DNA of 64,000 bases from Bartonella bilalgolemi (GCF_023500045.1 NZ_JAMCOF010000006.1:1-64000), one strand, 5' to 3'; positions 19,113-30,020 are shown, counted from the stretch's first letter. Translations and numbers: made by a program. Notes: generated by a model not told the origin, from the sequence alone.

Positions 19113-20102
19113 ATGACGCAATCAACTCAAAAGATCTTAAATGGACTCGATCGTATTTTAACTCTCGAGTTAGTCCATGTGACTGAGTATGCCGCTGTTG
19201 CAGCTGCACATTGGCGAGGACGTGGTGATGAAAAAGCAGCCGATCAAGCTGCTGTGGATGCGATGCGTCGAGAACTTAATTGTTTACCTATTGATGGTAT
19301 GATTGTAATTGGTGAGGGAGAGCGTGATGAAGCTCCTATGCTTTATATCGGAGAGAAAGTAGGACTTCAAAATGGAGTAGCTGTTGATATTGCACTTGAT
19401 CCACTTGAGGGAACGACTATTTGCGCAAAAAATCTTGTTAATTCACTTTCCGTGATTGCGATTGCTCAAAAAGGGAATTTACTTTATGCTCCTGATGTTT
19501 ACATGGAAAAAATTGCCATTGGTCCTGGTTATCCAAAGGGAGTGGTTGATATAGATGCTGAGCCTGCTGATAATATTCATGCTCTTGCAAAAGCTAAAGG
19601 GGTAGATGCTAATCAAATTACTGTCTGTATTATGGATCGGTCTCGTCATGCAGAATTGATTAATAAAGTGCGTATGACTGGCGCATCAATTCGTCTAATT
19701 GGTGATGGAGATATTGCTGCTGTTATTCATACAACTGATCCAGATGCAACAGGTATTGATATTTATATGGGCATTGGTGGAGCGCCAGAAGGTGTATTAG
19801 CTGCAGCAGCTTTACGTTGTACTGGTGGACAAATGCAAGGGCGTTTACAGCTTAATACAGAAGAGCAAATTGCTCGCGCTGCTAAGATGGGTATTAAGAA
19901 TCCTAATAAGGTTTATACATTGGAAGAAATGGCTAAGGGTGATGTTCTATTTGCAGCAACAGGTGTAACTGATGGTAACATGTTATCTGGCGTTAAATTT
20001 ACTCGTGATTATATTCAAACAGATAGCCTTGTGATGCGTTCACATACTAGGACAATTCGGAATATTAAAGCACAACACAGAAATCAATTGAAATTTGGCT
20101 GA
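19113..20102 (+). CDS. glpX: fructose-1,6-bisphosphatase class II
   Basis: Hydrolyses fructose 1,6-bisphosphate to fructose 6-phosphate in gluconeogenesis. Its 329 residues are typical of GlpX. Metal-binding motifs are visible as IGEGERDEAPML and ALDPLEGT, followed by GDGDIAAVIH and GIGGAPEGVLAAAAL. It has its own upstream region and converges on ilvE 99 bp away. Confidence 0.96.
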   Translation: MTQSTQKILNGLDRILTLELVHVTEYAAVAAAHWRGRGDEKAADQAAVDAMRRELNCLPIDGMIVIGEGERDEAPMLYIGEKVGLQNGVAVDIALDPLEGTTICAKNLVNSLSVIAIAQKGNLLYAPDVYMEKIAIGPGYPKGVVDIDAEPADNIHALAKAKGVDANQITVCIMDRSRHAELINKVRMTGASIRLIGDGDIAAVIHTTDPDATGIDIYMGIGGAPEGVLAAAALRCTGGQMQGRLQLNTEEQIARAAKMGIKNPNKVYTLEEMAKGDVLFAATGVTDGNMLSGVKFTRDYIQTDSLVMRSHTRTIRNIKAQHRNQLKFG

Positions 20103-20201
20103 TGATTTTTTAGCCGATATTGTGACAATATAAGGGTGCACTACTCAGAGAAATATATCTTTATAAATTTTTGAAGATGTTTTTAGTTTCTTATATAGAT
20201 A

Positions 20202-21308
20202 TTATGATAGTCGAACAGAGTGTACCCAACCGTTTTTATCTTCTATATTTCCTTTTTGTATATCGATAAGTTGTGTGCGCAATTTTTCTGTAATCTCACC
20301 ACATGTTTCATTTGCAATGATACATTCTCCATCTTTATATTTAATACGTCCGATTGCTGTTATAACAGCAGCTGTGCCACACGCAAAAACTTCTTTAAGG
20401 TGACTACTTTTCACATCTTCTTTGAGTTCCTCAAAAGAATAAGGTCGCTCTTCTATTGTTAAACCCATTTGTTGTGCTAACTTCAAAATTGAATGACGAG
20501 TTATTCCTGCAAGAATAGTGCCGTTAAGTGCAGGTGTTACAAGTATATTATTCGCCATAATAAAGCAAATGTTCATTCCACCGAGTTCTTCAATCCATTT
20601 ATGTTCTACCATATCAAGAAAGAGTACTTGACTGCAATTATTTTGAGTTGCATTGTTTTGTGCGATTAAGCTTGCTGCATAGTTTCCACCACATTTAGCA
20701 GTTCCTGTACCGCCAGGACCGGCACGACTGTAGTCTGTTTCAAGCCATACGCTAATAGTTGTTTTTTGTCCTGTAAAATATGATTCAGCTGGAGATGCTA
20801 TGATACAAAAAATATATTCTCGAGAAGGATGAACCTTTAATAGGTTATCGTTGCCAAACATAAAAGGGCGTAAATAGAGGCTAGCATTTGGATGATCAGA
20901 AACCCATTTTTGATCAATTTTTACTAATTGCTTTACTGCATCCAAAAAGATATCCTTTGGTAATTCAGGCATAGCTAACCGTTTTGCTGATTCCACAAAA
21001 CGTTGTGCATTGGCCTCAGGGCGAAATAATAAAATACGTCCATCTTTTGCACGATATGCTTTTAAACCTTCAAAGATTCCCTGCGCATAATGCAAAATGA
21101 CACTTGCTGGACTGATTTCTAAAGGTTTGTACTGAGAAATAATTGCATCATACCAGCCTTTATCTTCAGTCCATTTAATAATAACCATATGGTCTGTAAA
21201 AAATTGACCAAAACCAGGATTTTTTAGAATTTCTTCACGCTTTTTATCTGATAAAGGTGATGGATGCTTATTTATTTTAAACAGAAATGGCGATTTAGGA
21301 AAATTCAT
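20202..21308 (-). CDS. ilvE: branched-chain amino acid aminotransferase
   Basis: A PLP enzyme that interconverts Leu, Ile and Val with their 2-oxo acids. At 368 residues it belongs to the longer, eukaryote-like branch of class IV aminotransferases. The conserved stretch GPGGTGTAKCGGNYAAS carries the PLP lysine. HYAQGIFEGLKAYR near the N-terminus, FLDMVEHKWIEELGGMN and GTILAGITRHSIL are also conserved. It is a single-gene unit, convergent with glpX. Confidence 0.95.
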   Translation of the reverse strand: MNFPKSPFLFKINKHPSPLSDKKREEILKNPGFGQFFTDHMVIIKWTEDKGWYDAIISQYKPLEISPASVILHYAQGIFEGLKAYRAKDGRILLFRPEANAQRFVESAKRLAMPELPKDIFLDAVKQLVKIDQKWVSDHPNASLYLRPFMFGNDNLLKVHPSREYIFCIIASPAESYFTGQKTTISVWLETDYSRAGPGGTGTAKCGGNYAASLIAQNNATQNNCSQVLFLDMVEHKWIEELGGMNICFIMANNILVTPALNGTILAGITRHSILKLAQQMGLTIEERPYSFEELKEDVKSSHLKEVFACGTAAVITAIGRIKYKDGECIIANETCGEITEKLRTQLIDIQKGNIEDKNGWVHSVRLS

Positions 21309-21593
21309 AAGTTAAACTCTCTGAAACAAGATTTTATTTCTATGTTTTTTGGTAAGATAACAAAACGTTTCTTATAATAATATTATGATTAGCAACTTCT
21401 GTACGTCAATATTATCTCATATGAACTGGATTCTAGCAACTGTTAATAGATATCTGTTGTTAGAATTTTAATCATAATTCTTATAGAGGAGTTTGGAACT
21501 TTTATAGATACATAGCGTTTTCTGAGATACCGTAAATGTTTTTATCATTGAATTATAATTAACAAATAAAGGAATTGAGAAAAGGAATTCGCT

Positions 21594-21845
21594 ATGATTG
21601 AAAAAAAATATCCAATACATGATCAGCAGGAAATTGTAGAAAAAAGGAACTGTAAATGGTCTAATTCAATTGGCAAAAGTATTTTTACTATTGTTCTTTC
21701 TCTTCTCATTATTTGGCTTATTGTGGCCTTTTTAGGGTCTTTTTGGAACAAATCACACAAACACATGCCTGACAATAATTCGACAGGAGTAAATCAGACA
21801 ACAACGAGTCCAAAACAAAATCCAACAGTGCCTTCAATACCTTAA
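21594..21845 (+). CDS. small single-pass membrane protein
   Basis: An 83-residue protein of unknown function. Residues 1-27 are hydrophilic and charged, about 28-50 form one membrane helix (FTIVLSLLIIWLIVAFLGSF), and the tail is Asn/Thr/Pro-rich and probably disordered. An AAGGAATT sits just before the ATG as ribosome binding site. It lies between ilvE and the terminator of the SPOR gene with no operon partner. Confidence 0.7.
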   Translation: MIEKKYPIHDQQEIVEKRNCKWSNSIGKSIFTIVLSLLIIWLIVAFLGSFWNKSHKHMPDNNSTGVNQTTTSPKQNPTVPSIP

Positions 21846-21993
21846 AAGAAAGATATTTTATCATTTCATGAAGTAGATTCTGTATAGATAAAAAGATGAG
21901 ATTATTCACAAGTGAAGAAAAGTAAGCATCATAAAAGATAATTTTGATACATAAGTATAATCTCTAGAGAAAGAGAATAGAACGAATAAAATA

Positions 21994-22020
21994 TAATGAC
22001 AGTTTTTTAGACTGTCATTA
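21994..22020 (-). terminator. terminator of the SPOR-domain gene
   Basis: A perfect 10-bp stem, TAATGACAGT (21994-22003) with ACTGTCATTA (22011-22020), encloses a 7-nt loop. It sits 7 bp past the SPOR gene stop. Toward lower coordinates it is followed by a T-rich TATTTTATT on the minus strand. It may work in both directions. Confidence 0.75.
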
Positions 22021-22027
22021 TATTTGT

Positions 22028-24529
22028 TTAGCTTGTGATAAAACAGCTTCCCCCAGATTGTTTGATATCTTCACAAAGGCTTACAGCTTCATTACGATTT
22101 TGTGTTTGAATTCGGACACGATAGTAGGTACCTTTTCCTGATATGAGGGCAGATTGAATATTTAATGGCCGAGGACCAATAATAGACCCAAATTTAGATT
22201 TTATTTTTCTCAAAGAATTTTGTGCTAATTCATAAGTGGGTTGGGATGAAAGCTGTACATAATATTTTTCCTCACTTTGCACTGTTGTTTGTTTTAAAGG
22301 ATTTGAATGAGAAGAAGTGGGCATTGGAATTTTTGAATTCAATTGGGCAGATGAAGGAATTGGTACAAATGAATTGCGAGTTTTTTCTTGAATAGCAGAG
22401 GTAGCATTGCTTTCTGTGATAATGTGATCAACATCAGTTATAAGAGTATGTTGTGTTTTTTCGCTATTTGTAAAGCTATGTTTTTTTTCATTGTTCTTTA
22501 CATCGGATGATTGTGAAGAAACAGATGATTGCTTTTGAGATTGTTCAGGTTTTGATTTATTAGTTATTTCAGATTGAGCAAAAGGCTCTTCATTTGTATG
22601 GTGAACTGGAGCTAATACAGTTGTACCATCTGGTTTTACAACAACAGTTTTAACTTCATGTGTTGGAATAGTATGATTAAGAGCTGCAGTGATTGCATCT
22701 TCAACATAAGCTTTATTAAGAGAAGAAGATGTGGGATTTTCAGCTGTTTGTTTATTTAAGGCTGTTAAATCTTCAGGTGCTTCAGAATTATCAAAAAGAA
22801 ATTGTTGCGCATTTTCTTGCTTCTCATTTTTTTCAGTTATCTGTTTGTAAAGGTCTAAATTATGAGTAATATTATCTTCAGCTTCGGTTATTTCTGGTTT
22901 GACTTTAAAAGGTGTATTATCAGCACGAATAATATTTGGACTTTCATTCGTATCTGATAACATAAAGAAGTGAACATAGCTGAAAAGACCAATTGCAGCT
23001 AAGATAAGAAAAGCAATGCTTTTAGAGAGAATGCCTCCAATAGTAAAACTTTTTTGGGAAGAATTTGCTAACGTATTAGCAGGTATCTCATGTGCATATC
23101 CATATTGTAAATCTTCAGGAAAGGAAGAAGAATGATCTTTGCCATTGTCAGGAAAAGAATAGCTGGTATTTTGTTCTTGAGTATTTATCTGTAAATCTGC
23201 TGTTAGATTTTTTTTAGCAGGATAAAAAGCTTCATTTTGCTGTTTTTGAGAAAAATTTTTTGTTATATTGCTACCTAAGCCGAATACATCAGTAAATTCT
23301 TTTTCTAAGCCGTCATTAGATACATCGTATTTTGGTTCTTCATATGCAACTTCTGAAACCATAATTGGCTCAGTTCGTTCTACTATTTCTTCTGCAAATT
23401 TACAGGTATCAACATTAGGAGGAGAATTATAGCTATGTGGAGGGCTTCCTACAGGAAAACTATCAGTTTGTGCAATATTCAAGGTCTCTAATGAGGTGTG
23501 TGTATAATTTGAATTTTTTTGGTTATATTGCTCCCTTTGTCCATTATTTTTAGAATCGTTTTTAGTATTATGGTTATCATTTTTAGTATATTGGATTTGA
23601 ACATTATTATATAATGAAGATTTTGTTACATTATCTTCTTTTAAAATTTTTGTTTCATGATGATTAATGATGTGCTTTTCTTGTGAAAAATCTTCTAAAC
23701 TGACGGATTTATCAGTTCCTGACAAACCCATAGTAGATGCAACATTAGTAGATTCATCCATTGTAATGCTGTTTATATTTGAAATCGCATTAGCAGATGA
23801 AGAAAATGTACGCGTATCCGTGGAAGAAATTGGTATATCAGTATGATGATTTTCAACAAATTTTTGTTGAGCAGTTGGTATCTCATATGAGTATTTTATA
23901 GATGTATTATAAGTATTTTTCTGATAAGCATACTTTGGTTTTAAACTATAAACATCCGGCTGTTGCTCATTCGTCTGTAAAGGAGTCTTAGTTTCTTTAT
24001 AAAGAGCTGCATTAGATGTATACCCACTTTGTGCACTTACTTCATCAGGAAAAGAATTTTGTGTTTGTGTATTGAAATTATTGGTTTCAAAAGAAGAACT
24101 AATACTAACAGACTCTGATCTATCTCGTGTTGCCTGAGTGTTTGGGATAGGTAATGGAGAAAGTGTATTTAAAATTTTCTCTTCATGATTATAGGTATGA
24201 AGAGGATATTCTGGCACATTTGTATAGTTTTGGTTATTGACATTTAATTGTGGAGACCATTGTTCACTATCATCAAATGGTAATTCGCCGACTGAATTAC
24301 TTTCAGTAATATCTTCCATAAAAGGTAAATCAACGTTATTAGCTGAAGAAGAAACATCAGAAGTTTTAGCTGCCAAATGTTCAGATTTTAATGAAGATTG
24401 GGTATTTTGAAAATTTTTTTGTTTATCTTCTAGGTTTGAATTGAAAATTCGCGTAAGTCTTTCCAATGGATCATAATGCTCATGATCTTGTTTCATTTCT
24501 TCTGGATTTTTGCGATCATTATCGCTCAT
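22028..24529 (-). CDS. SPOR-domain membrane protein with long disordered N-terminus
   Basis: An 833-residue protein that probably binds denuded peptidoglycan at division sites. Residues 1 to about 495 are cytoplasmic and low in complexity, rich in Asn, Ser, Thr, Gln and Glu. A single membrane helix lies at about 500-522 (KSIAFLILAAIGLFSYVHFF). The next 230 residues are a Ser/Thr/Glu-rich periplasmic linker. A SPOR domain closes the protein at about 755-833 (YYVQLSSQPTYELAQNSL ... GTYYRVRIQTQNRNEA). It follows argS by 168 bp in the alphaproteobacterial order dgt-argS-SPOR. The nagZ/scpAB genes that often come next are missing and a terminator ends the block. Confidence 0.88.
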   Translation of the reverse strand: MSDNDRKNPEEMKQDHEHYDPLERLTRIFNSNLEDKQKNFQNTQSSLKSEHLAAKTSDVSSSANNVDLPFMEDITESNSVGELPFDDSEQWSPQLNVNNQNYTNVPEYPLHTYNHEEKILNTLSPLPIPNTQATRDRSESVSISSSFETNNFNTQTQNSFPDEVSAQSGYTSNAALYKETKTPLQTNEQQPDVYSLKPKYAYQKNTYNTSIKYSYEIPTAQQKFVENHHTDIPISSTDTRTFSSSANAISNINSITMDESTNVASTMGLSGTDKSVSLEDFSQEKHIINHHETKILKEDNVTKSSLYNNVQIQYTKNDNHNTKNDSKNNGQREQYNQKNSNYTHTSLETLNIAQTDSFPVGSPPHSYNSPPNVDTCKFAEEIVERTEPIMVSEVAYEEPKYDVSNDGLEKEFTDVFGLGSNITKNFSQKQQNEAFYPAKKNLTADLQINTQEQNTSYSFPDNGKDHSSSFPEDLQYGYAHEIPANTLANSSQKSFTIGGILSKSIAFLILAAIGLFSYVHFFMLSDTNESPNIIRADNTPFKVKPEITEAEDNITHNLDLYKQITEKNEKQENAQQFLFDNSEAPEDLTALNKQTAENPTSSSLNKAYVEDAITAALNHTIPTHEVKTVVVKPDGTTVLAPVHHTNEEPFAQSEITNKSKPEQSQKQSSVSSQSSDVKNNEKKHSFTNSEKTQHTLITDVDHIITESNATSAIQEKTRNSFVPIPSSAQLNSKIPMPTSSHSNPLKQTTVQSEEKYYVQLSSQPTYELAQNSLRKIKSKFGSIIGPRPLNIQSALISGKGTYYRVRIQTQNRNEAVSLCEDIKQSGGSCFITS

Positions 24530-24697
24530 AGGTTTTCTCGCATGAAAATCTGTATCTTTTTATGTACAGCTATTATTTCCAGTTTTATTGTAGACTGAAC
24601 TAATTTACTGTATATTAAATTTAGGTCTTTATAAATTAAAGAATATACAAAAAATATTTTAAATTAAATACTCATTTTATACATTTATTGAACTTTT

Positions 24698-26470
24698 TCA
24701 ACGCATTTCTGTTGGTGCTTTTACCCCAATAATTGTGAGTCCCGATGATAAAATATTAAGAATAGCTTGAATCAAGCCAAGTCTGGCTAATGATAATTCT
24801 TTATTATCAGGTATAATAAAACGTAAATTAGGATTGTCATTGCCTTTATTCCAATGTCCGTGGAAGTATGAGGCAAGGTCATATAGATAAAATGCTAATC
24901 GATGTGGTTCTTTATGAGTGACAGCTTGTTCAATGATCCTTGGATATTCGGCGAGCTTGCGTATTAATAATATTTCACTCTCATCTATTAATTGGTCAAG
25001 ATGTGCGATCATTGTATTGTTTGAAGGATTACCATTAAGAAATACTTCTTGGGCTTGACGAAAGATTGAATGACAACGTGCATGCGCGTATTGTACATAA
25101 AAAATCGGGTTATCTTTCGATTGTTCTGTCACTTTTGCAAAATCAAAATCAAGAGGTACTTCGCATTTACGATAAAGCATCATAAAACGAACTGGATCAT
25201 GGCCAACTTCTTCGACAACATCACGAAGAGTGACAAATGATCCAGCTCTTTTAGACATCCGTACGGGTCGACCATCGCGAAAAAGTTTTACTAATTGACA
25301 CAAGAGAACCGTTAGTTTGGCTTTATTACCAGAAATTGCTTTTGCTACAGCTTCTAATCGCTTTACATAACCAGTGTGATCCGCGCCTAGAATATAAATC
25401 ATTTCATCAAAGTTGCGATTAAATTTATCACGAAAATAAGCAACATCAGTGGCAAAATAAGTATAAGAGCCATCTGATTTAATTAAGGAACGGTCTTGGT
25501 CATCACCAATATCGGTTGAACGGAATAAGGTTTGTTCGCGTGGTTCCCAATCCTCTAGGTTTTGCCCTTTTGGTGGTGGTAGTGTACCCTTATAGATATA
25601 ACCACTTAAAGTAAGATCATTAATAGTACTCTGGATAGCTTGCGCATTATTTTTGTAAAGGGTGCGTTCAGAGAAAAAGACATCATGATAAATATTAAGA
25701 GCAGCCAAATCTTTGCGAATCATTGCCATCATTGCATCAATTGCATGTTCTTCCACTATAGATAAAGCTTCTTTTTGATCTATAATTAATAATTTGTCAC
25801 TGAATTTTTTAGCAAGAGATTGGCCTAATGGTATTAAATATTCACCTGGGTAAAGTCCTTCTGGAATTTCACTGATTTTTTGTCCAAGTGCTTCACGATA
25901 ACGCAACATTACAGAACGAGCGAGTATTTTTATTTGTTCACCAGCATCATTGATGTAATACTCTTTAGTAACTTCATAACCAGTAAATTGAAGCAAATTA
26001 GCAAGAACATCCCCAATAACAGCACCACGGCAATGCCCAACATGCATAGGTCCGGTTGGATTCGCAGAAACATATTCGATATTAACTTTTTTTCCTTGTC
26101 CTATTTGAATTTGACCATAGGATATCCCTTTTTCAATTATTGACTTTAAGGCGTTTTGCCAAAATGATTTTGTAAATTTAATATTAATAAACCCAGGACC
26201 TGCGACATCAATGTGATTAATGTTGTCCATAGATTGATCACTATTGATAAGGTTTATAATTTTTTCGGCCAGAGCACGTGGATTTAGTCCAACAGATTTA
26301 GCAAGTACCATAGCAGCGTTTGTTGATAAATCGCCATATAAAGAATCACGTGGAGGGTCAGTGGCGATTTTTGATAAATCTAAAATTTCTCCATTTTTTC
26401 CTTTTATATCAGATAGTTCGATTAATTTTTTAATTTTATTTTCGAAATTATTAAAAACATTCATGTTCAA
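24698..26470 (-). CDS. argS: arginyl-tRNA synthetase
   Basis: Charges tRNA-Arg, a class I synthetase of 590 residues. The HIGH-type motif is HVGH in [18 protein letters not shown] and the KMSKS-type motif is in [13 protein letters not shown]. The N-terminal additional domain and the C-terminal helical DALR-like domain ([15 protein letters not shown]) are both present. Its ATG overlaps the dgt stop by 4 bp, so the two are translationally coupled. Confidence 0.98.
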   Translation of the reverse strand: MNMNVFNNFENKIKKLIELSDIKGKNGEILDLSKIATDPPRDSLYGDLSTNAAMVLAKSVGLNPRALAEKIINLINSDQSMDNINHIDVAGPGFINIKFTKSFWQNALKSIIEKGISYGQIQIGQGKKVNIEYVSANPTGPMHVGHCRGAVIGDVLANLLQFTGYEVTKEYYINDAGEQIKILARSVMLRYREALGQKISEIPEGLYPGEYLIPLGQSLAKKFSDKLLIIDQKEALSIVEEHAIDAMMAMIRKDLAALNIYHDVFFSERTLYKNNAQAIQSTINDLTLSGYIYKGTLPPPKGQNLEDWEPREQTLFRSTDIGDDQDRSLIKSDGSYTYFATDVAYFRDKFNRNFDEMIYILGADHTGYVKRLEAVAKAISGNKAKLTVLLCQLVKLFRDGRPVRMSKRAGSFVTLRDVVEEVGHDPVRFMMLYRKCEVPLDFDFAKVTEQSKDNPIFYVQYAHARCHSIFRQAQEVFLNGNPSNNTMIAHLDQLIDESEILLIRKLAEYPRIIEQAVTHKEPHRLAFYLYDLASYFHGHWNKGNDNPNLRFIIPDNKELSLARLGLIQAILNILSSGLTIIGVKAPTEMR

Positions 26471-27696
26471 ATTCCATGTTGTATTCGAAATAGTGAATCG
26501 AAATTATCTTTATGATCAAATAATCGATAATATTCACGCAAGGCATAATGATCGGTCATACCTGACAAAAAGTCAGCAATAAACCGCGCTAGTTCTTGAT
26601 CGGTTAAATTAGTTATTTTAATGTACCAATTTTCAGGCAATAAGTTTGGATTTTTATAATAACAGTCGAACAATCTTTGTACAATGCATTTTGCTGTATT
26701 GCGACGTATAAGGACTTTATCATGGTAATAAAGATTTTGAAAGAGAAAATCTTTTAATTGTCTTTCTTGAATAGCCATTTTAGGAGAGAAGGTCACAATG
26801 GTTTGTTTCGCTTGATAAATATCGTTTATGCTCTTTGGTTTGAGGAGTATTAAATTTTTTTGTGATTGTTTAATGACATCTTCAACCATGATTGTTATTT
26901 GTCGACGTACCAATTCATATCCGCGTCGAGTTTGATCAAGTTTTGGATATTTTTTTTCGATATCTTTTAATAATGAAGCAGTCAAAGAAACTTGCTCTAA
27001 CTGATTAATTGTTAAAAAGTGTGAACGTAGACCATCATCGATATCATGAGCGTTGTAAGCAATGTCATCAGCAATAGCTGCACATTGCGCTTCTAATCCA
27101 GCAAAGCAATTAAGCTCAAGATTTTGTTGTGTATTATAGTGCAAAATATCGATAAAAACATTTTTATTGTTAGCATAGGGACCTAAAAGAGGGCCATTAT
27201 GTTTCACAAGTCCTTCAAGTGTTTCCCAGGTAAGGTTTAATCCATCAAAATCTGCATAACGTTGTTCTAATTTTGTAACAATTCGTAGCGCTTGTGCGTT
27301 ATGATCAAAACCGCCATAAGGTGCCATTGCTTCATTCAGAGCATCTTCTCCTGCATGGCCAAAAGGTGTGTGCCCAAAATCATGAACAAGAGCAATCGCT
27401 TCTGCGAGATCTTCATCAAGATTTAGTGCACGGGCTAATGTGCGTGCAATTTGAGAAACTTCGATTGAATGTGTAAGTCGTGTCCGATAATGATCACTTT
27501 CATCAGCAATAAAAACTTGAGTTTTATGTTTAAGACGTCGAAATGCATTGGAGTGAATAATACGATCACGATCACGTTGAAAAGGTGTACGCCTAGTTTT
27601 TTCTTTCTCATAAAATAGTCTGCCACGACTTTTTTGAGGATTCGTGCTATATACCGCCCGAGATTGATAATTGTAATTGATATTTTTTATATCCAT
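26467..27696 (-). CDS. dgt: deoxyguanosinetriphosphate triphosphohydrolase-like protein
   Basis: An HD-domain dNTP triphosphohydrolase of 409 residues that removes triphosphate from dNTPs. HD motifs are visible: [44 protein letters not shown] and [17 protein letters not shown]. It is divergent from the A-type Fe-S carrier gene and overlaps argS by 4 bp. The sequence fits the shorter alphaproteobacterial subgroup rather than the 505-residue Escherichia coli Dgt, so dGTP specificity is not assured. Confidence 0.93.
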   Translation of the reverse strand: MDIKNINYNYQSRAVYSTNPQKSRGRLFYEKEKTRRTPFQRDRDRIIHSNAFRRLKHKTQVFIADESDHYRTRLTHSIEVSQIARTLARALNLDEDLAEAIALVHDFGHTPFGHAGEDALNEAMAPYGGFDHNAQALRIVTKLEQRYADFDGLNLTWETLEGLVKHNGPLLGPYANNKNVFIDILHYNTQQNLELNCFAGLEAQCAAIADDIAYNAHDIDDGLRSHFLTINQLEQVSLTASLLKDIEKKYPKLDQTRRGYELVRRQITIMVEDVIKQSQKNLILLKPKSINDIYQAKQTIVTFSPKMAIQERQLKDFLFQNLYYHDKVLIRRNTAKCIVQRLFDCYYKNPNLLPENWYIKITNLTDQELARFIADFLSGMTDHYALREYYRLFDHKDNFDSLFRIQHGI

Positions 27697-27817
27697 TGCA
27701 AGTTATCCATTCTCATCTTATCTTAAATTTAGAATCGGTCATTATTAACAAAATTCTATGTATTTTGGATACTCTTTCTTTACAATTGAGTTCATTAATT
27801 CGAGGATCTAGTAACAC

Positions 27818-28141
27818 ATGAGTGTGAATATTTCAGATGTTGCTGCCAAACAAATTGCACAGATACTTGCAGCACAACCCGGAAAAACAGCTTTACGTAT
27901 TTCTGTTGAAGGGGGAGGATGTTCGGGCTTTTCTTATAAATATGATTTGGTTTCTGAAAATAAAGAAGATGATCTTATTATTAAAAAAGATGGAGCGGTT
28001 GTATTTATTGATTCAATATCTCTTCCTTTCATGGAAGGAGCCGAGATTGATTTTGTCGATGATCTTATGGGGCAATCTTTTCAAATTCATAATCCTAATG
28101 CTACTTCATCATGTGGTTGTGGTGTTAGCTTTTCAATTTAG
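27818..28141 (+). CDS. erpA: A-type iron-sulfur cluster carrier (ErpA/IscA family)
   Basis: A 107-residue protein that carries Fe-S clusters to target apoproteins. The three conserved cysteines are visible, one in GGGCSGF and two in the C-terminal SSCGCGVSF. It starts MSVNISDVAAKQIAQIL. Whether it is ErpA or IscA in role cannot be settled from sequence alone. It is divergent from dgt. Confidence 0.92.
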   Translation: MSVNISDVAAKQIAQILAAQPGKTALRISVEGGGCSGFSYKYDLVSENKEDDLIIKKDGAVVFIDSISLPFMEGAEIDFVDDLMGQSFQIHNPNATSSCGCGVSFSI

Positions 28142-28183
28142 AATAATTACTTTTCCGTATTACTCCTTGAAAAGATTATCAAT

Positions 28184-29164
28184 TTGATCAACAATATAAA
28201 AATGAGAGTTTTTATAAAAAAATCATATCAAATTTTGTGGTTGATAATAACGTGTATCTTATTGATTTGGAGTAATTTCACATTTTCTGAAGAAGGACAA
28301 TTTAAAAGGAATCAACGAGAAAGATTAGTTACTTCTAATATAGATTCTCATGGTCATGAAAAGGATAATTCATATTCGCAACTTATATTACACGCTCAAC
28401 TAACAAATAAGAGCGAAAATATTATGAGCGGATTAGTGTGGCGTGTTTATGCACCTATTTTAGGGAGTGATAATAAGTTGCCGTTGGTTGCGATTTATAA
28501 GGGTGGTACTGCTCGTTTTGATTTAAAACCAGGGAGCTATCTTGTTCATGTTTCATTTGGTCATGCAAGCGCTGTGCAACGCGTAAGTTTAGAAAATGGA
28601 CAATACCTTGTTAAAAATTTTAATCTTGATGCTGGTGGTATTGTTTTCAATAGCACATTATTTAACGGTAAAATCAATGAAAAAGAATTGCGTTTTACTA
28701 TATATGAAGATGAAAAAGAAAATGATGATACGGGTGTAATCTTAGCAAATATTAAGCCACAATCAATTGTACGTTTAAAATCTGGTCACTATCGTGTTGT
28801 TTCTCATTATGGTTCAGTTAATGCCATTATACGTGCAGATATTCAGGTAGAAGCCGGTAAAATTACTGAAATGACCCTTGAGCATCAAGCTGCTCAAATT
28901 ATTTTAAAGTTAATACGTCAAGAAGGAGGAGAAGCACTGGCAGATACAAGTTGGTCTATCACTAATGATTCTGGTGATATTATTTATGAAACAGTTGGTG
29001 CTTATGTTTTGCTTGTGTTAGTGGAGGGTGATTATATTGCTATTGCTAAAAATAAAGACAAAATTTATCAAAAGGTTTTTTCAGTAGTTTCTGGCCATGA
29101 TAAAGATGTGAATGTTATAGCAAATTCACAAAATATACAGCAATTTGATGAAACAATGGATTGA
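28184..29164 (+). CDS. exported beta-rich protein with three degenerate internal repeats
   Basis: I do not recognise a named family. Its 326 residues may start at the second Met (28202), where MRVFIKKSYQILWLIITCILLIW makes a better signal peptide with cleavage near FTFSEEG. The mature part shows three related blocks, each with a WR/FT/WS-x-Y/I strand followed by a G-x-Y strand: WRVYAP...PGSYLVHVSFG, FTIYED...SGHYRVVSHYG and WSITND...EGDYIAIAKNK. This suggests tandem Ig-like or carboxypeptidase-regulatory-like sandwiches in the periplasm. ccdA follows 49 bp downstream, so a shared transcript is likely. Confidence 0.8.
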   Translation: MINNIKMRVFIKKSYQILWLIITCILLIWSNFTFSEEGQFKRNQRERLVTSNIDSHGHEKDNSYSQLILHAQLTNKSENIMSGLVWRVYAPILGSDNKLPLVAIYKGGTARFDLKPGSYLVHVSFGHASAVQRVSLENGQYLVKNFNLDAGGIVFNSTLFNGKINEKELRFTIYEDEKENDDTGVILANIKPQSIVRLKSGHYRVVSHYGSVNAIIRADIQVEAGKITEMTLEHQAAQIILKLIRQEGGEALADTSWSITNDSGDIIYETVGAYVLLVLVEGDYIAIAKNKDKIYQKVFSVVSGHDKDVNVIANSQNIQQFDETMD

Positions 29165-29213
29165 TTTATTATTTTAAATGTAAACTGTAATTATAAAGGG
29201 GATATTTAAAGTT

Positions 29214-30002
29214 TTGGCTATAGAATTTTCAACATTTAGTGTCTTTTTTGCTGGTGCATTATCTTTTTTATCACCATGTGTTTTACCACTAGTTCCCCCT
29301 TATTTGTGCTACATGGCAGGTGTTAGCATTGATGATTTTCGATCAGAAAAACAAGATAAAGGAGCATCTGTACGCTTAGTACTTTTGTCTGCTGTTATTG
29401 CTTTCATTCTTGGGTTTACAACTGTTTTTGTTCTATTGGGTGCAAGTGCAAGTACACTTGGCAAATTTATCGGTTACTATCGTGATTGGTTTGCTATTGC
29501 TTCTGGAATTATCATTATTATTTTGGGTTTAAATTTTTTAGGTCTTTTCAAGATTGGTTTATTATCGCGTGAGGTGCGCTTTCAAACACGAAAAACACCT
29601 GCTGGACCTTTAGGTGCTTATATTATTGGATTAGCTTTTGCATTTGGTTGGACACCATGTATTGGTCCAATTTTGGGGCCTATTATAACACTTGCAGGAA
29701 CGAAAGAAACTGTAAGTGAAGGAGCTATACTTTTGAGCATTTATGCATTAGGTCTTGGAGTGCCTTTTCTGTTAGCGGCTTTATTTTCGAGTAGTTTCAT
29801 GGAATTTTTAGGGGCTTTTCGTGTTCATTTAGGGAAAGTTGAAAAAATTATAGGTATTTTTCTAATTATTACAGGTGTTTTATTTTTGACAGGTTCTATG
29901 CAAAACTTGTCTTTTTGGCTTTTAGAAAATTATCCTTTGTTGAGTAATATTGAAACGATTAGTTGGGATGATATTGTAAGTTTATTTGGATTTTTTCATT
30001 AA
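29214..30002 (+). CDS. ccdA: cytochrome c biogenesis protein CcdA
   Basis: Carries reducing power from cytoplasmic thioredoxin across the inner membrane for cytochrome c maturation. It has 262 residues and six hydrophobic segments. The conserved cysteines lie in FLSPCVLPLVPPYLCYM and FGWTPCIGPILG. The start is a TTG at 29214 with AAGGGGA (29196-29202) as ribosome binding site. glmU begins 18 bp later, so the genes probably form one transcript. Confidence 0.94.
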   Translation: MAIEFSTFSVFFAGALSFLSPCVLPLVPPYLCYMAGVSIDDFRSEKQDKGASVRLVLLSAVIAFILGFTTVFVLLGASASTLGKFIGYYRDWFAIASGIIIIILGLNFLGLFKIGLLSREVRFQTRKTPAGPLGAYIIGLAFAFGWTPCIGPILGPIITLAGTKETVSEGAILLSIYALGLGVPFLLAALFSSSFMEFLGAFRVHLGKVEKIIGIFLIITGVLFLTGSMQNLSFWLLENYPLLSNIETISWDDIVSLFGFFH

Positions 30003-30020
30003 TTAATTATATGTGCTTTT

